From Candidatus Methylomirabilota bacterium (GTDB taxonomy: Bacteria; Methylomirabilota; Methylomirabilia; Methylomirabilales; 2-02-FULL-66-22): a DNA stretch of 10,206 nucleotides. The translations under genes were made by a program, and so were the position numbers. A model generated the notes under the pieces. It saw only the letters and a list, made by a program, of their open reading frames with translations, was not told where the DNA came from and made no database searches. The stretch is from positions 1 through 10,206 of the forward strand of contig JACQXP010000272.1 in NCBI GenBank assembly GCA_016208645.1, given 5' to 3'. This document shows, piece after piece, positions 1-5,145 of this stretch. Every line of letters starts with the position of its first letter. Position 1 is the first letter of the stretch.

Positions 1-130
1 CGGTCATTGGATCGCGGGCCCCGACGATGATGCCGCCGGGCCCGTGGGGACCGCGGACCGCGGTCCCGGGGTGCGAATTCCAGACGACCACCACGGACTC
101 ATGGACACCCACAGAGAGGAGGGCCTAGAC

Positions 131-520
131 ATGCCAAAGGTCACGCAACTCGTCATGAACCTGCAGAGCAAGCCTGGAGTAATGGCGAACGTGGCAGGGG
201 TCCTGAGCAAGGCGGGCGTCAACATCGAGGGGATCTGCGCCGCGGAGACGGCCGGCCGGGGGAAGATCCGCCTCCTGGTCTCCGACGCCGCCAGGGGCGA
301 GGCCGCATTGAAGGCGGCCAAGATTCGCTGCGGTCGCGAGGAGGGCATCTCCGTGATCCTGGAGAACCGGCCCGGGGCGCTGGCCGAGGCCGCCCAGAAG
401 CTGGCCCAGGCCAAGATCAACATCAAGTGCGCGTACGCCACGACAGCCGGGGGTGGCCAGGCCGCGGTCGTCCTCAGCGTTTCGAATGTTCCCAAGGCCC
501 TGACCGCCCTGGGCGGATAG
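131..520 (+). CDS. Tandem ACT-domain protein (amino-acid-binding regulatory type)
   Basis: This 129-residue protein consists of two ACT modules with no catalytic domain. The first spans about residues 5-66, with the ligand-loop pattern KPGVMANVAGVLSKAGVNI at 14-32. The second spans about 72-127, with NRPGALAEAAQKLAQAKINI at 79-98. Both show the beta-alpha-beta start of ACT folds, where a Gly-containing loop at a dimer interface usually binds an amino acid. Stand-alone double-ACT proteins are common and are thought to be cytoplasmic amino-acid sensors, but the ligand cannot be read here. The start at ATG 131 is chosen because a GAGAGGAGGG ribosome site lies just upstream and the first ACT strand begins right after it. 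An in-frame ATG at 44 would add 29 residues without ACT character. The gene looks monocistronic, with a hairpin 30 bp after its stop. The family call is firm and the role is open. Confidence 0.9.
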   Translation: MPKVTQLVMNLQSKPGVMANVAGVLSKAGVNIEGICAAETAGRGKIRLLVSDAARGEAALKAAKIRCGREEGISVILENRPGALAEAAQKLAQAKINIKCAYATTAGGGQAAVVLSVSNVPKALTALGG

Positions 521-550
521 CCCGGGGACCCCTGTCCGAGGCACCTGTGG

Positions 551-574
551 CGGGGCGACCATCGGGTCGCCCCG
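551..574 (+). terminator. Hairpin after the ACT gene, probable terminator
   Basis: A perfect 10-bp stem, CGGGGCGACC / GGTCGCCCCG, closes on the 4-base loop ATCG and lies 30 bp after the ACT stop codon. No run of T follows, so it is either a weak intrinsic terminator or a 3'-end stabilising hairpin. Confidence 0.5.
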
Positions 575-636
575 GACCCCCGGTCTCCAATCGCAGGTTG
601 TTCGTTCCTCCGATTTCCCCCGTCTCGTCCCTCGGT

Positions 637-674
637 GTATCTCCGGAGATACCGCCACGTATCTGCACCCGTAC
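637..674. promoter_or_regulatory. Two tandem palindromic sites, candidate activator-binding region
   Basis: Positions 637-652 read GTATCTCCGGAGATAC, a perfect 16-bp palindrome. Positions 659-674 read GTATCTGCACCCGTAC, which keeps the left half (GTATCTxC) and the terminal TAC but is not palindromic inside. The copies are offset by 22 bp, close to two helical turns, so dimers would sit on the same DNA face. They lie about 125-165 bp upstream of the expected start of the sigma-54 promoter at 774-789, a typical distance for sites of sigma-54 activators. The motif matches no operator I recognise, so binding is inferred from symmetry and position. Confidence 0.5.
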
Positions 675-773
675 CGCGGGTTGGGTCGTTCCGCATCCAG
701 TTTCGTCCCTCGCCATCCGATACCCTACAGGGATTCCAAGGACTTATCGGTGAGGCCGGCCAACACGTCCCGA

Positions 774-789
774 TGGCACCGGCCTTGCT
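774..789 (+). promoter_or_regulatory. Sigma-54 (RpoN) promoter P1, -24/-12
   Basis: The site TGGCACCGGCCTTGCT matches the sigma-54 consensus TGGCACG-N4-TTGCW at every key base except position 7 (C for G), with the exact GG-N10-GC spacing. Transcription should start near 800, about 30 bp before the ATG of the 60-codon ORF at 830 and about 200 bp before the receiver-like gene. A sigma-54 promoter needs an AAA+ activator, which is not encoded in this window. Confidence 0.75.
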
Positions 790-829
790 TTCCCCTTCCT
801 CCCGTCCGATCAGTGAGGAGCCGGTAGGC

Positions 830-1012
830 ATGCCGAACCTCCGCCTGCTGGCAGAGGTGGTCTGGGCGTCACGAGCCACGGGGCGCGGTGCGGAATCGGC
901 GCTCTACGGTGTGCAGTGGGTGGAGCGGTTGCCTTCGGGGGCCCTCCAGTCAATTTTGCTTCGGCAGGGACTGTCCAGTGAGGCGGAGGCTCCACATGGA
1001 CTCCGAGTCTGA
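830..1012 (+). CDS. Small hypothetical protein (60 aa) under a sigma-54 promoter
   Basis: I do not recognise this 60-residue protein. The ATG at 830 has a GAGGAG ribosome site 10 bases upstream (814-819) and lies about 30 bp after the predicted start from promoter P1. Codon third positions are mostly G or C, as in the sure genes nearby. The product begins MPNLRLLAEVVWASRATG, looks largely helical and soluble, and has neither a membrane segment nor a cysteine cluster. Its 3' end overlaps the start of the receiver-like gene by 17 bp in another frame, which would suit translational coupling. It could be a leader peptide for that gene, a small partner protein, or a chance ORF in GC-rich DNA. Its promoter, ribosome site and overlap are the reasons to keep it. 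Confidence 0.45.
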   Translation: MPNLRLLAEVVWASRATGRGAESALYGVQWVERLPSGALQSILLRQGLSSEAEAPHGLRV

Positions 1013-1397
1013 GAGCGAAAGCCGGAACACAGAGGATCGCCCGTTCGTCCTGATCCTGGATCCTGACCCGAGGGTGGGCGAGGCACTGGTCCTGGCCCTC
1101 CGGCGACAGGCCCAGGTGGAATGGGTAGCCACCGGGATGGCGGGTTTGAGGATCGCGGCGGAATCCCCGGTGGACCTGGTGATTGCCGAGACGCATCTCC
1201 CGGACATGTCCGCGCGCGACTTTCTCCACCTCCTGCGGGTCCTGCAACCCCGCCTGCCCGTCGCCCTGCTCGGGGCAGCCACTCGTCCCGAGGAGTGGGG
1301 GAGGGACGTGGCGGACGCCCACTTTCCCAAGCCGTTCGACCTGAAACAGTTCCTCGTCTGGATCGCGGATTGTCTCACCCACCGATCGGCCGGTTGA
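996..1397 (+). CDS. Receiver-like protein with Glu at the phosphorylation site
   Basis: This 133-residue protein has a single response-regulator receiver (REC) fold at about residues 17-124 and no output domain. An acidic N-terminal tail (SESESES) precedes it. The metal-binding region reads LDPDP, keeping D22 and D24 where active receivers usually have two adjacent acids. In the beta-3 segment DLVIAETHLPDMS, the phospho-accepting Asp is replaced by E65. The conserved Thr/Ser switch position in PVALLGA is Gly (G93). The essential Lys is kept at K112 in FPKPFD. A Glu at this site often mimics the phosphorylated state in other receivers, so the protein may be locked on, or may act as a protein-interaction module. 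The start at ATG 996 follows GGAGG with 6-base spacing. The gene overlaps the small ORF at 830 and is probably transcribed from sigma-54 promoter P1. The fold call is good; partner and output are unknown. Confidence 0.8.
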   Translation: MDSESESESRNTEDRPFVLILDPDPRVGEALVLALRRQAQVEWVATGMAGLRIAAESPVDLVIAETHLPDMSARDFLHLLRVLQPRLPVALLGAATRPEEWGRDVADAHFPKPFDLKQFLVWIADCLTHRSAG

Positions 1398-1551
1398 TGG
1401 GATGCACTCCTCGTGATGGTGGGACACGGGCGCACTCCGCTGGGGCGTCTAGGTCCCAAAGCCTGACCTTCCTGACGAACGCATGAAAGGGGGCGGGCGG
1501 CTTTCCCCTGAGAATTCAAGAGGTTCCCTTCCCGCTCGACATTCTCTCTCC

Positions 1552-1567
1552 TGGCATCCTCGTTGCT
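1552..1567 (+). promoter_or_regulatory. Sigma-54 (RpoN) promoter P2, -24/-12
   Basis: The site TGGCATCCTCGTTGCT has the conserved TGGCA, the TTGC and the exact GG-N10-GC spacing. The expected start is near 1578, about 90 bp ahead of the small membrane protein at 1667. It shares the string GGCATnCTCGTTGC with promoter P3 at 3883-3898, so these two look more related to each other than to P1. I found no convincing palindrome in the 150 bp upstream. Confidence 0.72.
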
Positions 1568-1666
1568 CCAGACACATCGTGTGACAGGGGGTCGCGACCG
1601 CATGGTGGATTGCGCACTGCCTGTCCAGCAGGTCCTGATCCGGCCGAATGAAGGGGGGTGAGCATC

Positions 1667-1882
1667 GTGGAAGCCATGATCTATGGCGCAGAGGCCGTCA
1701 GCCTCACCCTCACTGTGGCGGGGCTGCTCTGCCTGCTCGCGGCCGCGATGGCCGGCATCCTCCTCGGGTATGTTGCCGATGAGGACGCGAAGCGCAGGCG
1801 GATCGAGTGGCTCGAGGAGCCGCTTGCCATGCCTGGGCTGCCGGTACGGGTTGAGAAGGTAGAGCTTCGCAAGGCAGCCTGA
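1667..1882 (+). CDS. Small single-span membrane protein (71 aa)
   Basis: The product is a 71-residue protein of no family I can name. Residues about 10-34 form one hydrophobic helix (VSLTLTVAGLLCLLAAAMAG and onward). A charged cytoplasmic-type tail follows, with DEDAKRRR right after the helix and a basic end (LRKAA). The start GTG at 1667 is preferred because AAGGGGGG at 1651-1658 lies 8 bases upstream. A GTG at 1658 in the same frame would overlap that ribosome site. The segment AAMAG-x2-LGY followed by acidic residues resembles AAMAG-x3-LGW in the small protein at 3955, and both end in KAA. The genes also share a 12-base identical stretch at 1741-1752 and 4023-4034. Transcription is probably from sigma-54 promoter P2, ending at the hairpin at 1899-1934. 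It may be a small subunit or regulator of a membrane protein such as the OFA transporter downstream, which is inference from position. Confidence 0.75.
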   Translation: MEAMIYGAEAVSLTLTVAGLLCLLAAAMAGILLGYVADEDAKRRRIEWLEEPLAMPGLPVRVEKVELRKAA

Positions 1883-1898
1883 CCGTATCCCCCTCAGG

Positions 1899-1934
1899 AG
1901 CCAGAGGCTCGCAGGGTTCAGCGAGCCTCTGGCT
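1899..1934 (+). terminator. 14-bp hairpin after the 71-aa gene
   Basis: AGCCAGAGGCTCGC pairs perfectly with GCGAGCCTCTGGCT across an 8-base loop, 16 bp after the stop codon. Only a loose T-rich stretch (ATTTCATT) follows, so termination may be partial. It separates the small gene from the transporter transcription unit. Confidence 0.65.
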
Positions 1935-2033
1935 GCGCCAGCATTTCATTGAGGTGTCATCCCTGGATTGACTCGAATTGTCGCGAGGTTATCCGAAAAA
2001 CCCGTCCGGAATTGTCCACTCCGAACTTTTCGC

Positions 2034-2062
2034 TTGACACAAATCAAAAGTTGTTTTAGTTT
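2034..2062 (+). promoter_or_regulatory. Sigma-70-type promoter candidate for the OFA transporter
   Basis: A perfect -35 TTGACA (2034-2039) is followed after 17 bp by TAGTTT (2057-2062), which keeps the three most important -10 bases (T, A and final T). It sits in an AT-rich patch that stands out from the GC-rich surroundings. Alternatives are TTGACT at 1968 with TATCCG after 16 bp, and the -10-like TATACAAT near 2141, which has no good -35. The transporter leader would be about 260 bp long. Confidence 0.45.
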
Positions 2063-2089
2063 CCGCTCGCATTTTTCTCCGCCTCACTG

Positions 2090-2160
2090 GCCAGCGATTC
2101 CAATCGAATTTGCTGGCTCACCCGATTCTGGTCCCTGCCTTATACAATGCGGATTCGGGT
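2090..2160 (+). other. Structured leader of the OFA transporter: two inverted repeats
   Basis: GCCAGC at 2090-2095 pairs with GCTGGC at 2112-2117, and the stem can be extended with wobble pairs. ACCCGA at 2120-2125 pairs with TCGGGT at 2155-2160 around a 29-base loop containing TATACAAT. No riboswitch class I know fits. The rest of 1935-2329 is non-coding, apart from a 5-codon reading frame at 2224-2241 with a strong but very close ribosome-site sequence. Confidence 0.3.
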
Positions 2161-2329
2161 CCCACCGTGGGGAGGGAAGGACTCGAAGCTAACCCGGCAT
2201 AACGAAGTTTTGAAGGGGAGGTGATGCTGAGCACAACTTGAAGTGGCTGCCAACGGCGGTGGGTTCTACGTCCCCGGCAAGAGCAACGGGGATCGCCATG
2301 GCGACGGATGGAATTGAGGAGGGGAGGAT

Positions 2330-3577
2330 ATGGCCGAGGAAAGATTGCCGAACCGGTGGATGTTCGTCGTGTGGGCGTTGATCATGCAGTTGTGCCTGGG
2401 AAACCTGTACACCTGGAGCATCTTCCGAACGCCCCTCATGAAGGCCTACGGTTGGACCATCCAGCAGGCGACGTGGCCGTTCACTCTCTCCGTTGTCTTC
2501 TTCGCGGTGGGGATGGTCTTCGCCGGCCGGTGGCAGGATAAGGCGGGCCCAAAGATCGTTGCAATTACCGGGGGCATTATCCTGGGCGCGGGCTTCTTGC
2601 TGGCCAGCGTGGTCGGAAACACTCTCGCGGGCATCTACATCGCCTACGGCGTCCTGGGTGGCCTGGGCGTTGGGTTCGCTTACGTGACGCCCATCGCCGT
2701 GTGCGTGAAGTGGTTCCCGGATATGCGGGGATTCATCACCGGCCTGGCGGTCCTTGGATTCGGTGCGGGCTCGATGATCGGCGCCCCGGTCGGGACGACG
2801 CTCATCGGTCGGATAGGGCCTCTTGGGACATACGCCGTCTTTGGGATTGTATTCGGCATTCTGGTTGCCCTGGCGGGGTCCCAATTGAAGAATCCGCCAG
2901 CCGGCTACAGACCCGCAGGATGGTCACCACCCGCACCGGCCGCGGGGAAGCCGGCCGTAACGAAGTATGACTACGCGCCGACGGAGATGGTGAAGACGCC
3001 CCAGTTCTGGCTCCTCTGGTTCATCTATCTGTTCGGCGCGGGGGTCGGACTGATGGTGATCTCGCAGGCGGTGCCCATGGGGGTTGAGCTCACAAAGGCG
3101 ACGGCTGCTGTGGCCGCTGCCGCCTTGGGCACGATGGCCATCTTCAACGGACTGGGGCGGCCGGCCTTCGGCGCCATTTCCGACAAGATCGGTCGGAGCA
3201 ACGCGACCATGCTTGCATTCGCCCTGTACATCGTGGCCCTGCTTGCGGTCCTGAGGGGTGCCGACAGCATTGCCTTGTACACGGTTGGCATCAGCATGGT
3301 GGGTTTCGCCTACGGCGGATACCTGGCCTTAATGCCGTCCTACACGGCCGACTACTTCGGGACGAAGAATCTGGGGATCAACTACGGCTGGGTCTTCAGT
3401 GCCTGGGGTGCGGCCGGAGTTCTCGGCCCGATCATCGGTGCGCAAGTCCGGGCAGTGACGGGGGCGTGGACCACCGCTTTCTGGATCCTGTCGGGGCTCT
3501 GCGTGGCTGGGATTCTCCTCGCGTTGATCACCAAGGCCCCGGCCGCCCGGGAGGTTGAGGCTCCAGCGAAAGCTTAG
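2330..3577 (+). CDS. OFA-family MFS transporter (oxalate/formate antiporter-like)
   Basis: This 415-residue, twelve-helix inner-membrane transporter belongs to the oxalate:formate antiporter (OFA) branch of the major facilitator superfamily. Family signs are the N-terminal QLCLGNLYTWSIFRTPL (20-36), FAGRWQDKAGPK (64-75), a Pro-rich central loop (about 188-215), NGLGRPAFGAISDKIGR (273-289) and NYGWVFSAWGAAGVLGP (351-367). Its length matches OxlT (about 418). R277 lies where the substrate-binding Arg272 of OxlT would be expected. The region matching the essential OxlT Lys355 reads AWG, and helix 11 contains no Lys, so oxalate/formate exchange should not be assumed; another small carboxylate is plausible. 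The start at ATG 2330 is set by GAGGAGGGGAGG just upstream. The gene has its own leader and a strong terminator, and is flanked by one-helix small proteins. Family certain, substrate open. Confidence 0.92.
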   Translation: MAEERLPNRWMFVVWALIMQLCLGNLYTWSIFRTPLMKAYGWTIQQATWPFTLSVVFFAVGMVFAGRWQDKAGPKIVAITGGIILGAGFLLASVVGNTLAGIYIAYGVLGGLGVGFAYVTPIAVCVKWFPDMRGFITGLAVLGFGAGSMIGAPVGTTLIGRIGPLGTYAVFGIVFGILVALAGSQLKNPPAGYRPAGWSPPAPAAGKPAVTKYDYAPTEMVKTPQFWLLWFIYLFGAGVGLMVISQAVPMGVELTKATAAVAAAALGTMAIFNGLGRPAFGAISDKIGRSNATMLAFALYIVALLAVLRGADSIALYTVGISMVGFAYGGYLALMPSYTADYFGTKNLGINYGWVFSAWGAAGVLGPIIGAQVRAVTGAWTTAFWILSGLCVAGILLALITKAPAAREVEAPAKA

Positions 3578-3598
3578 CTTCTCGTCAGGTGAGATAAG

Positions 3599-3636
3599 AA
3601 GCCGGCACCCTTCTGGTCTGGGTGCCGGCTTTTTTT
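3599..3636 (+). terminator. Strong intrinsic terminator of the OFA transporter
   Basis: GCCGGCACCC pairs perfectly with GGGTGCCGGC around a 9-base loop, and seven T follow (3630-3636). The two A at 3599-3600 can extend the stem into the T run. It starts 22 bp after the stop codon and is the clearest terminator in the window. Confidence 0.95.
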
Positions 3637-3767
3637 CGTGCGGGGTTACCCGACGTGTTTGTGGCAACGCTCGCAAAGGCCAGGCGTCCGCAGCACCAAG
3701 CCGCCCCAGCCTGTCCCAGACCGCCCCACGGAAGGCCTGGACTTGGAAGCAGTGGGCGCAGCAGAGC

Positions 3768-3785
3768 TACCGGAGTATTGCGGTA
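3768..3785. repeat. Inverted repeat upstream of sigma-54 promoter P3
   Basis: TACCG and CGGTA flank an 8-base spacer, about 125-140 bp upstream of the expected P3 start. The distance suits an activator site, but the arms are short. Its inner CCGGAGTAT loosely resembles CCGGAGATAC of the palindrome at 637-652. The surrounding stretch 3637-3882 shows no convincing gene. Confidence 0.3.
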
Positions 3786-3882
3786 ATCTCACCCCGGAAC
3801 GGATAAGCCACTGCCACCGCGAAGTTTGATGCTCGCGGGGCGCACCTCCATAAAGAAGCTGCATTGGAGCGGAAACCCACTC

Positions 3883-3898
3883 GGGCATACTCGTTGCA
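3883..3898 (+). promoter_or_regulatory. Sigma-54 (RpoN) promoter P3, -24/-12
   Basis: GGGCATACTCGTTGCA keeps GGCA, TTGCA and the exact GG-N10-GC spacing; only the first T of the consensus is G. It matches P2 at 13 of 16 positions. The expected start near 3909 lies about 46 bp upstream of the 59-residue membrane protein at 3955. Confidence 0.68.
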
Positions 3899-3954
3899 AA
3901 TACCTCCGGTAGGGCGCAAGGATTTATCGGGGCGCCGCAAGGAGGTGAGGCGTC

Positions 3955-4134
3955 GTGGAATACCTGGAGGTCGTGACAGGACTCAGGGACAGCATCCCGT
4001 TCTTCGCGGGGGTGGTCCTCGTGGCCGCGATGGCGGGCCATGTCTGGCTCGGCTGGACGTACGAGGAGATCCTGAGCAGGTTGCGTGCGTCCATGGAGGA
4101 GAAGGGGCGCGAGCCGCTGAAGAAGGCCGCCTGA
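3955..4134 (+). CDS. Small single-span membrane protein (59 aa), paralogue-like
   Basis: This short gene encodes 59 residues. The GTG start at 3955 follows AAGGAGGTGA, one of the best ribosome sites in the window, at 3939-3948. The protein has a short acidic-amphipathic N-terminus (MEYLEVVTGLRDS), one membrane helix at about 14-35 containing VLVAAMAGHVWLGW, and a charged tail that ends in KKAA. The AAMAG-x3-LGW stretch followed by acidic residues, and the ending KAA, match the 71-residue protein at 1667, which suggests divergent paralogues on either side of the transporter. Promoter P3 lies directly upstream, and a second one-helix gene follows after 76 bp. Small one-helix proteins are known beside some OFA transporters as candidate small subunits. 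Such a role is possible here but not shown, and no enzymatic motif is present. Confidence 0.75.
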   Translation: MEYLEVVTGLRDSIPFFAGVVLVAAMAGHVWLGWTYEEILSRLRASMEEKGREPLKKAA

Positions 4135-4210
4135 GCCGGGACAGATGGCAAAGGGGTCTCCCGCAAATGGGCAGCCGTAGGGCTTCCCCGCGGGCGAGGG
4201 GAGTAGGAAT

Positions 4211-4372
4211 ATGCTAGCTGTTGAGGTCGCGGGGCTCGACTGGCTCCCAAGCGTCGTGGCTTTCGTAGGTGGTATAGTCTTGACGCTCGGGCTGGTGCTC
4301 GCGATCTGGGTTGGATGGGTACGCGATCCAGGCCCAGGCTCACTTGCCGAGTCGTGGGGGGCAGATCGGTAG
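4211..4372 (+). CDS. Small single-span membrane protein (53 aa)
   Basis: This gene encodes 53 residues. The ATG at 4211 has a GAGGGGAG ribosome-site-like stretch at 4196-4203, a little distant. The protein begins MLAVEVAGLDWLPS, has one long hydrophobic helix at about 12-37 (VVAFVGGIVLTLGLVLAIWV), and ends in a short polar tail (WGADR). It shares the plan of the 59-residue neighbour upstream, with an acidic N-terminus, one helix and a short tail, but not its AAMAG motif. It lies 76 bp after that gene in the same direction, with no clear terminator between, so one transcript from promoter P3 is likely. I cannot assign a family or function. A chance ORF is possible, but a continuous Gly-rich helix of this kind with a plausible ribosome site is unlikely by accident. 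Confidence 0.6.
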   Translation: MLAVEVAGLDWLPSVVAFVGGIVLTLGLVLAIWVGWVRDPGPGSLAESWGADR

Positions 4373-4443
4373 GGACCAAGCCGCGCCGTCCACCAGGCGA
4401 AACACGTGGGACGGGCGGGGCCAAGGGAATTTCGTGTCTCCTC

Positions 4444-4488
4444 CGGGGCATCCGTGCCCCGATGAGATGAACCCACCGGGTTTTCTCT
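4444..4488 (+). terminator. Double hairpin with T-rich tail, probable terminator
   Basis: CGGGGCA / TGCCCCG (4444-4461, loop TCCG) is followed by AACCC / GGGTT (4470-4482, loop ACC), which runs into TTCTCTT. It likely ends the small membrane-protein transcript before smpB. Confidence 0.5.
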
Positions 4489-4525
4489 TGCCGCAGGGTG
4501 CGCAGTCGAATACATTCTCCCCGCC

Positions 4526-5026
4526 ATGCCGCCATCCGACCGCAGGAACACCCGGGCGCGACCGGACAGTCTCAAGACGTTCTCCACGAACCGGAAGGCC
4601 CGGTACGACTACCACATCGAGGAGACCTACGAGACGGGGATCGCCCTCCTCGGCAGCGAGGTAAAATCCATCCGACAGGGTCGGGCCAACCTGCGGGACA
4701 GCTACGCGGCATTCGAGCGCGGCGAGCTCTTCCTCCACAACTGCCACATCAGTCCGTACGCGCAGGCCAGCCGGTTCAACCCGGAGCCGCTGCGCCCCCG
4801 GAAGCTCCTGCTGCGACGCCAGGAGATCGAACGCCTGCGGGGGAAAGTGGAGGAGAAGGGGCTCACCCTGGTTCCCCTCAGCCTGTACCTGAAGGGCCGC
4901 TACGTGAAGGTGGAGCTGGCCCTGGCCCGGGGAAAAAAGCAGTACGACCGGCGGGAGGATATCAAGCGGCGCGAGGCGGACCGCGAGGTCGCCCAGGCCT
5001 CGCGAGGGCGGGCGAAGATTCCCTGA
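4526..5026 (+). CDS. smpB: SsrA-binding protein SmpB
   Basis: This 166-residue protein is the tmRNA partner in trans-translation. It binds the tRNA-like end of tmRNA and places it in the empty A site of stalled ribosomes. The OB-fold core shows NRKARYDY (22-29), EETYETGI (32-39) and the signature GSEVKSIR (43-50). The C-terminal tail GKKQYDRREDIKRREADRE (136-154) is the conserved basic segment that folds into the mRNA channel. The family is usually 150-160 residues, and the extra length lies in a 15-residue Arg-rich N-terminus. ATG 4526 is the only start codon before the conserved region. No good ribosome site precedes it. The tmRNA gene follows 119 bp downstream, a common arrangement, but with its own promoter. 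Confidence 0.97.
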   Translation: MPPSDRRNTRARPDSLKTFSTNRKARYDYHIEETYETGIALLGSEVKSIRQGRANLRDSYAAFERGELFLHNCHISPYAQASRFNPEPLRPRKLLLRRQEIERLRGKVEEKGLTLVPLSLYLKGRYVKVELALARGKKQYDRREDIKRREADREVAQASRGRAKIP

Positions 5027-5056
5027 GCCCGCAGCGGCGACATCGCCCGGCGTCGG

Positions 5057-5085
5057 TTGACATTCCCGTGCCGTCGCCGTAGACT
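5057..5085 (+). promoter_or_regulatory. Sigma-70-type promoter of ssrA
   Basis: A perfect -35 TTGACA (5057-5062) is followed, after exactly 17 bp, by -10 TAGACT (5080-5085; four of six bases). The expected start is near 5092, which gives a leader of about 54 bases that would be trimmed from the mature tmRNA 5' end. Confidence 0.75.
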
Positions 5086-5102
5086 ATCCTTCGGCGATGG
5101 TG

Positions 5103-5130
5103 TTTCACGGCTCACGCATCACGTTTCACG
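5103..5130 (+). repeat. Four tandem heptamers NNTCACG in the ssrA leader
   Basis: The units are TTTCACG, GCTCACG, CATCACG and TTTCACG, directly adjacent, between the ssrA promoter and the mature tmRNA 5' end. The first and last copies are identical. Confidence 0.7.
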
Positions 5131-5145
5131 TTCTTCGACAGGACA

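Noticed and set aside
1..130. Coding sequence upstream of the ACT gene
   Set aside because: The in-frame extension to ATG 44 has no family similarity and the ribosome site points to 131. Nothing else is supported in this stretch.
753..785. Inverted repeat AGGCCGG / CCGGCCT as a terminator or operator
   Set aside because: The loop is 19 bases and the right arm is part of sigma-54 promoter P1, so it is more likely a by-product of the promoter sequence.
1421..1457. GGGAC...GTCCC stem after the receiver gene as a terminator
   Set aside because: Only five terminal pairs with a long, poorly paired interior and no T run.
3646..4587. Reverse-strand frame ending in CERCHKHVG, with a CxxCH-like motif
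   Set aside because: It runs antisense through the OFA terminator flank, promoter P3 and two small genes. A single CxxCH at the very end, with no signal peptide and low-complexity sequence, does not support a cytochrome. A decayed zinc-ribbon gene cannot be excluded but is not supported.
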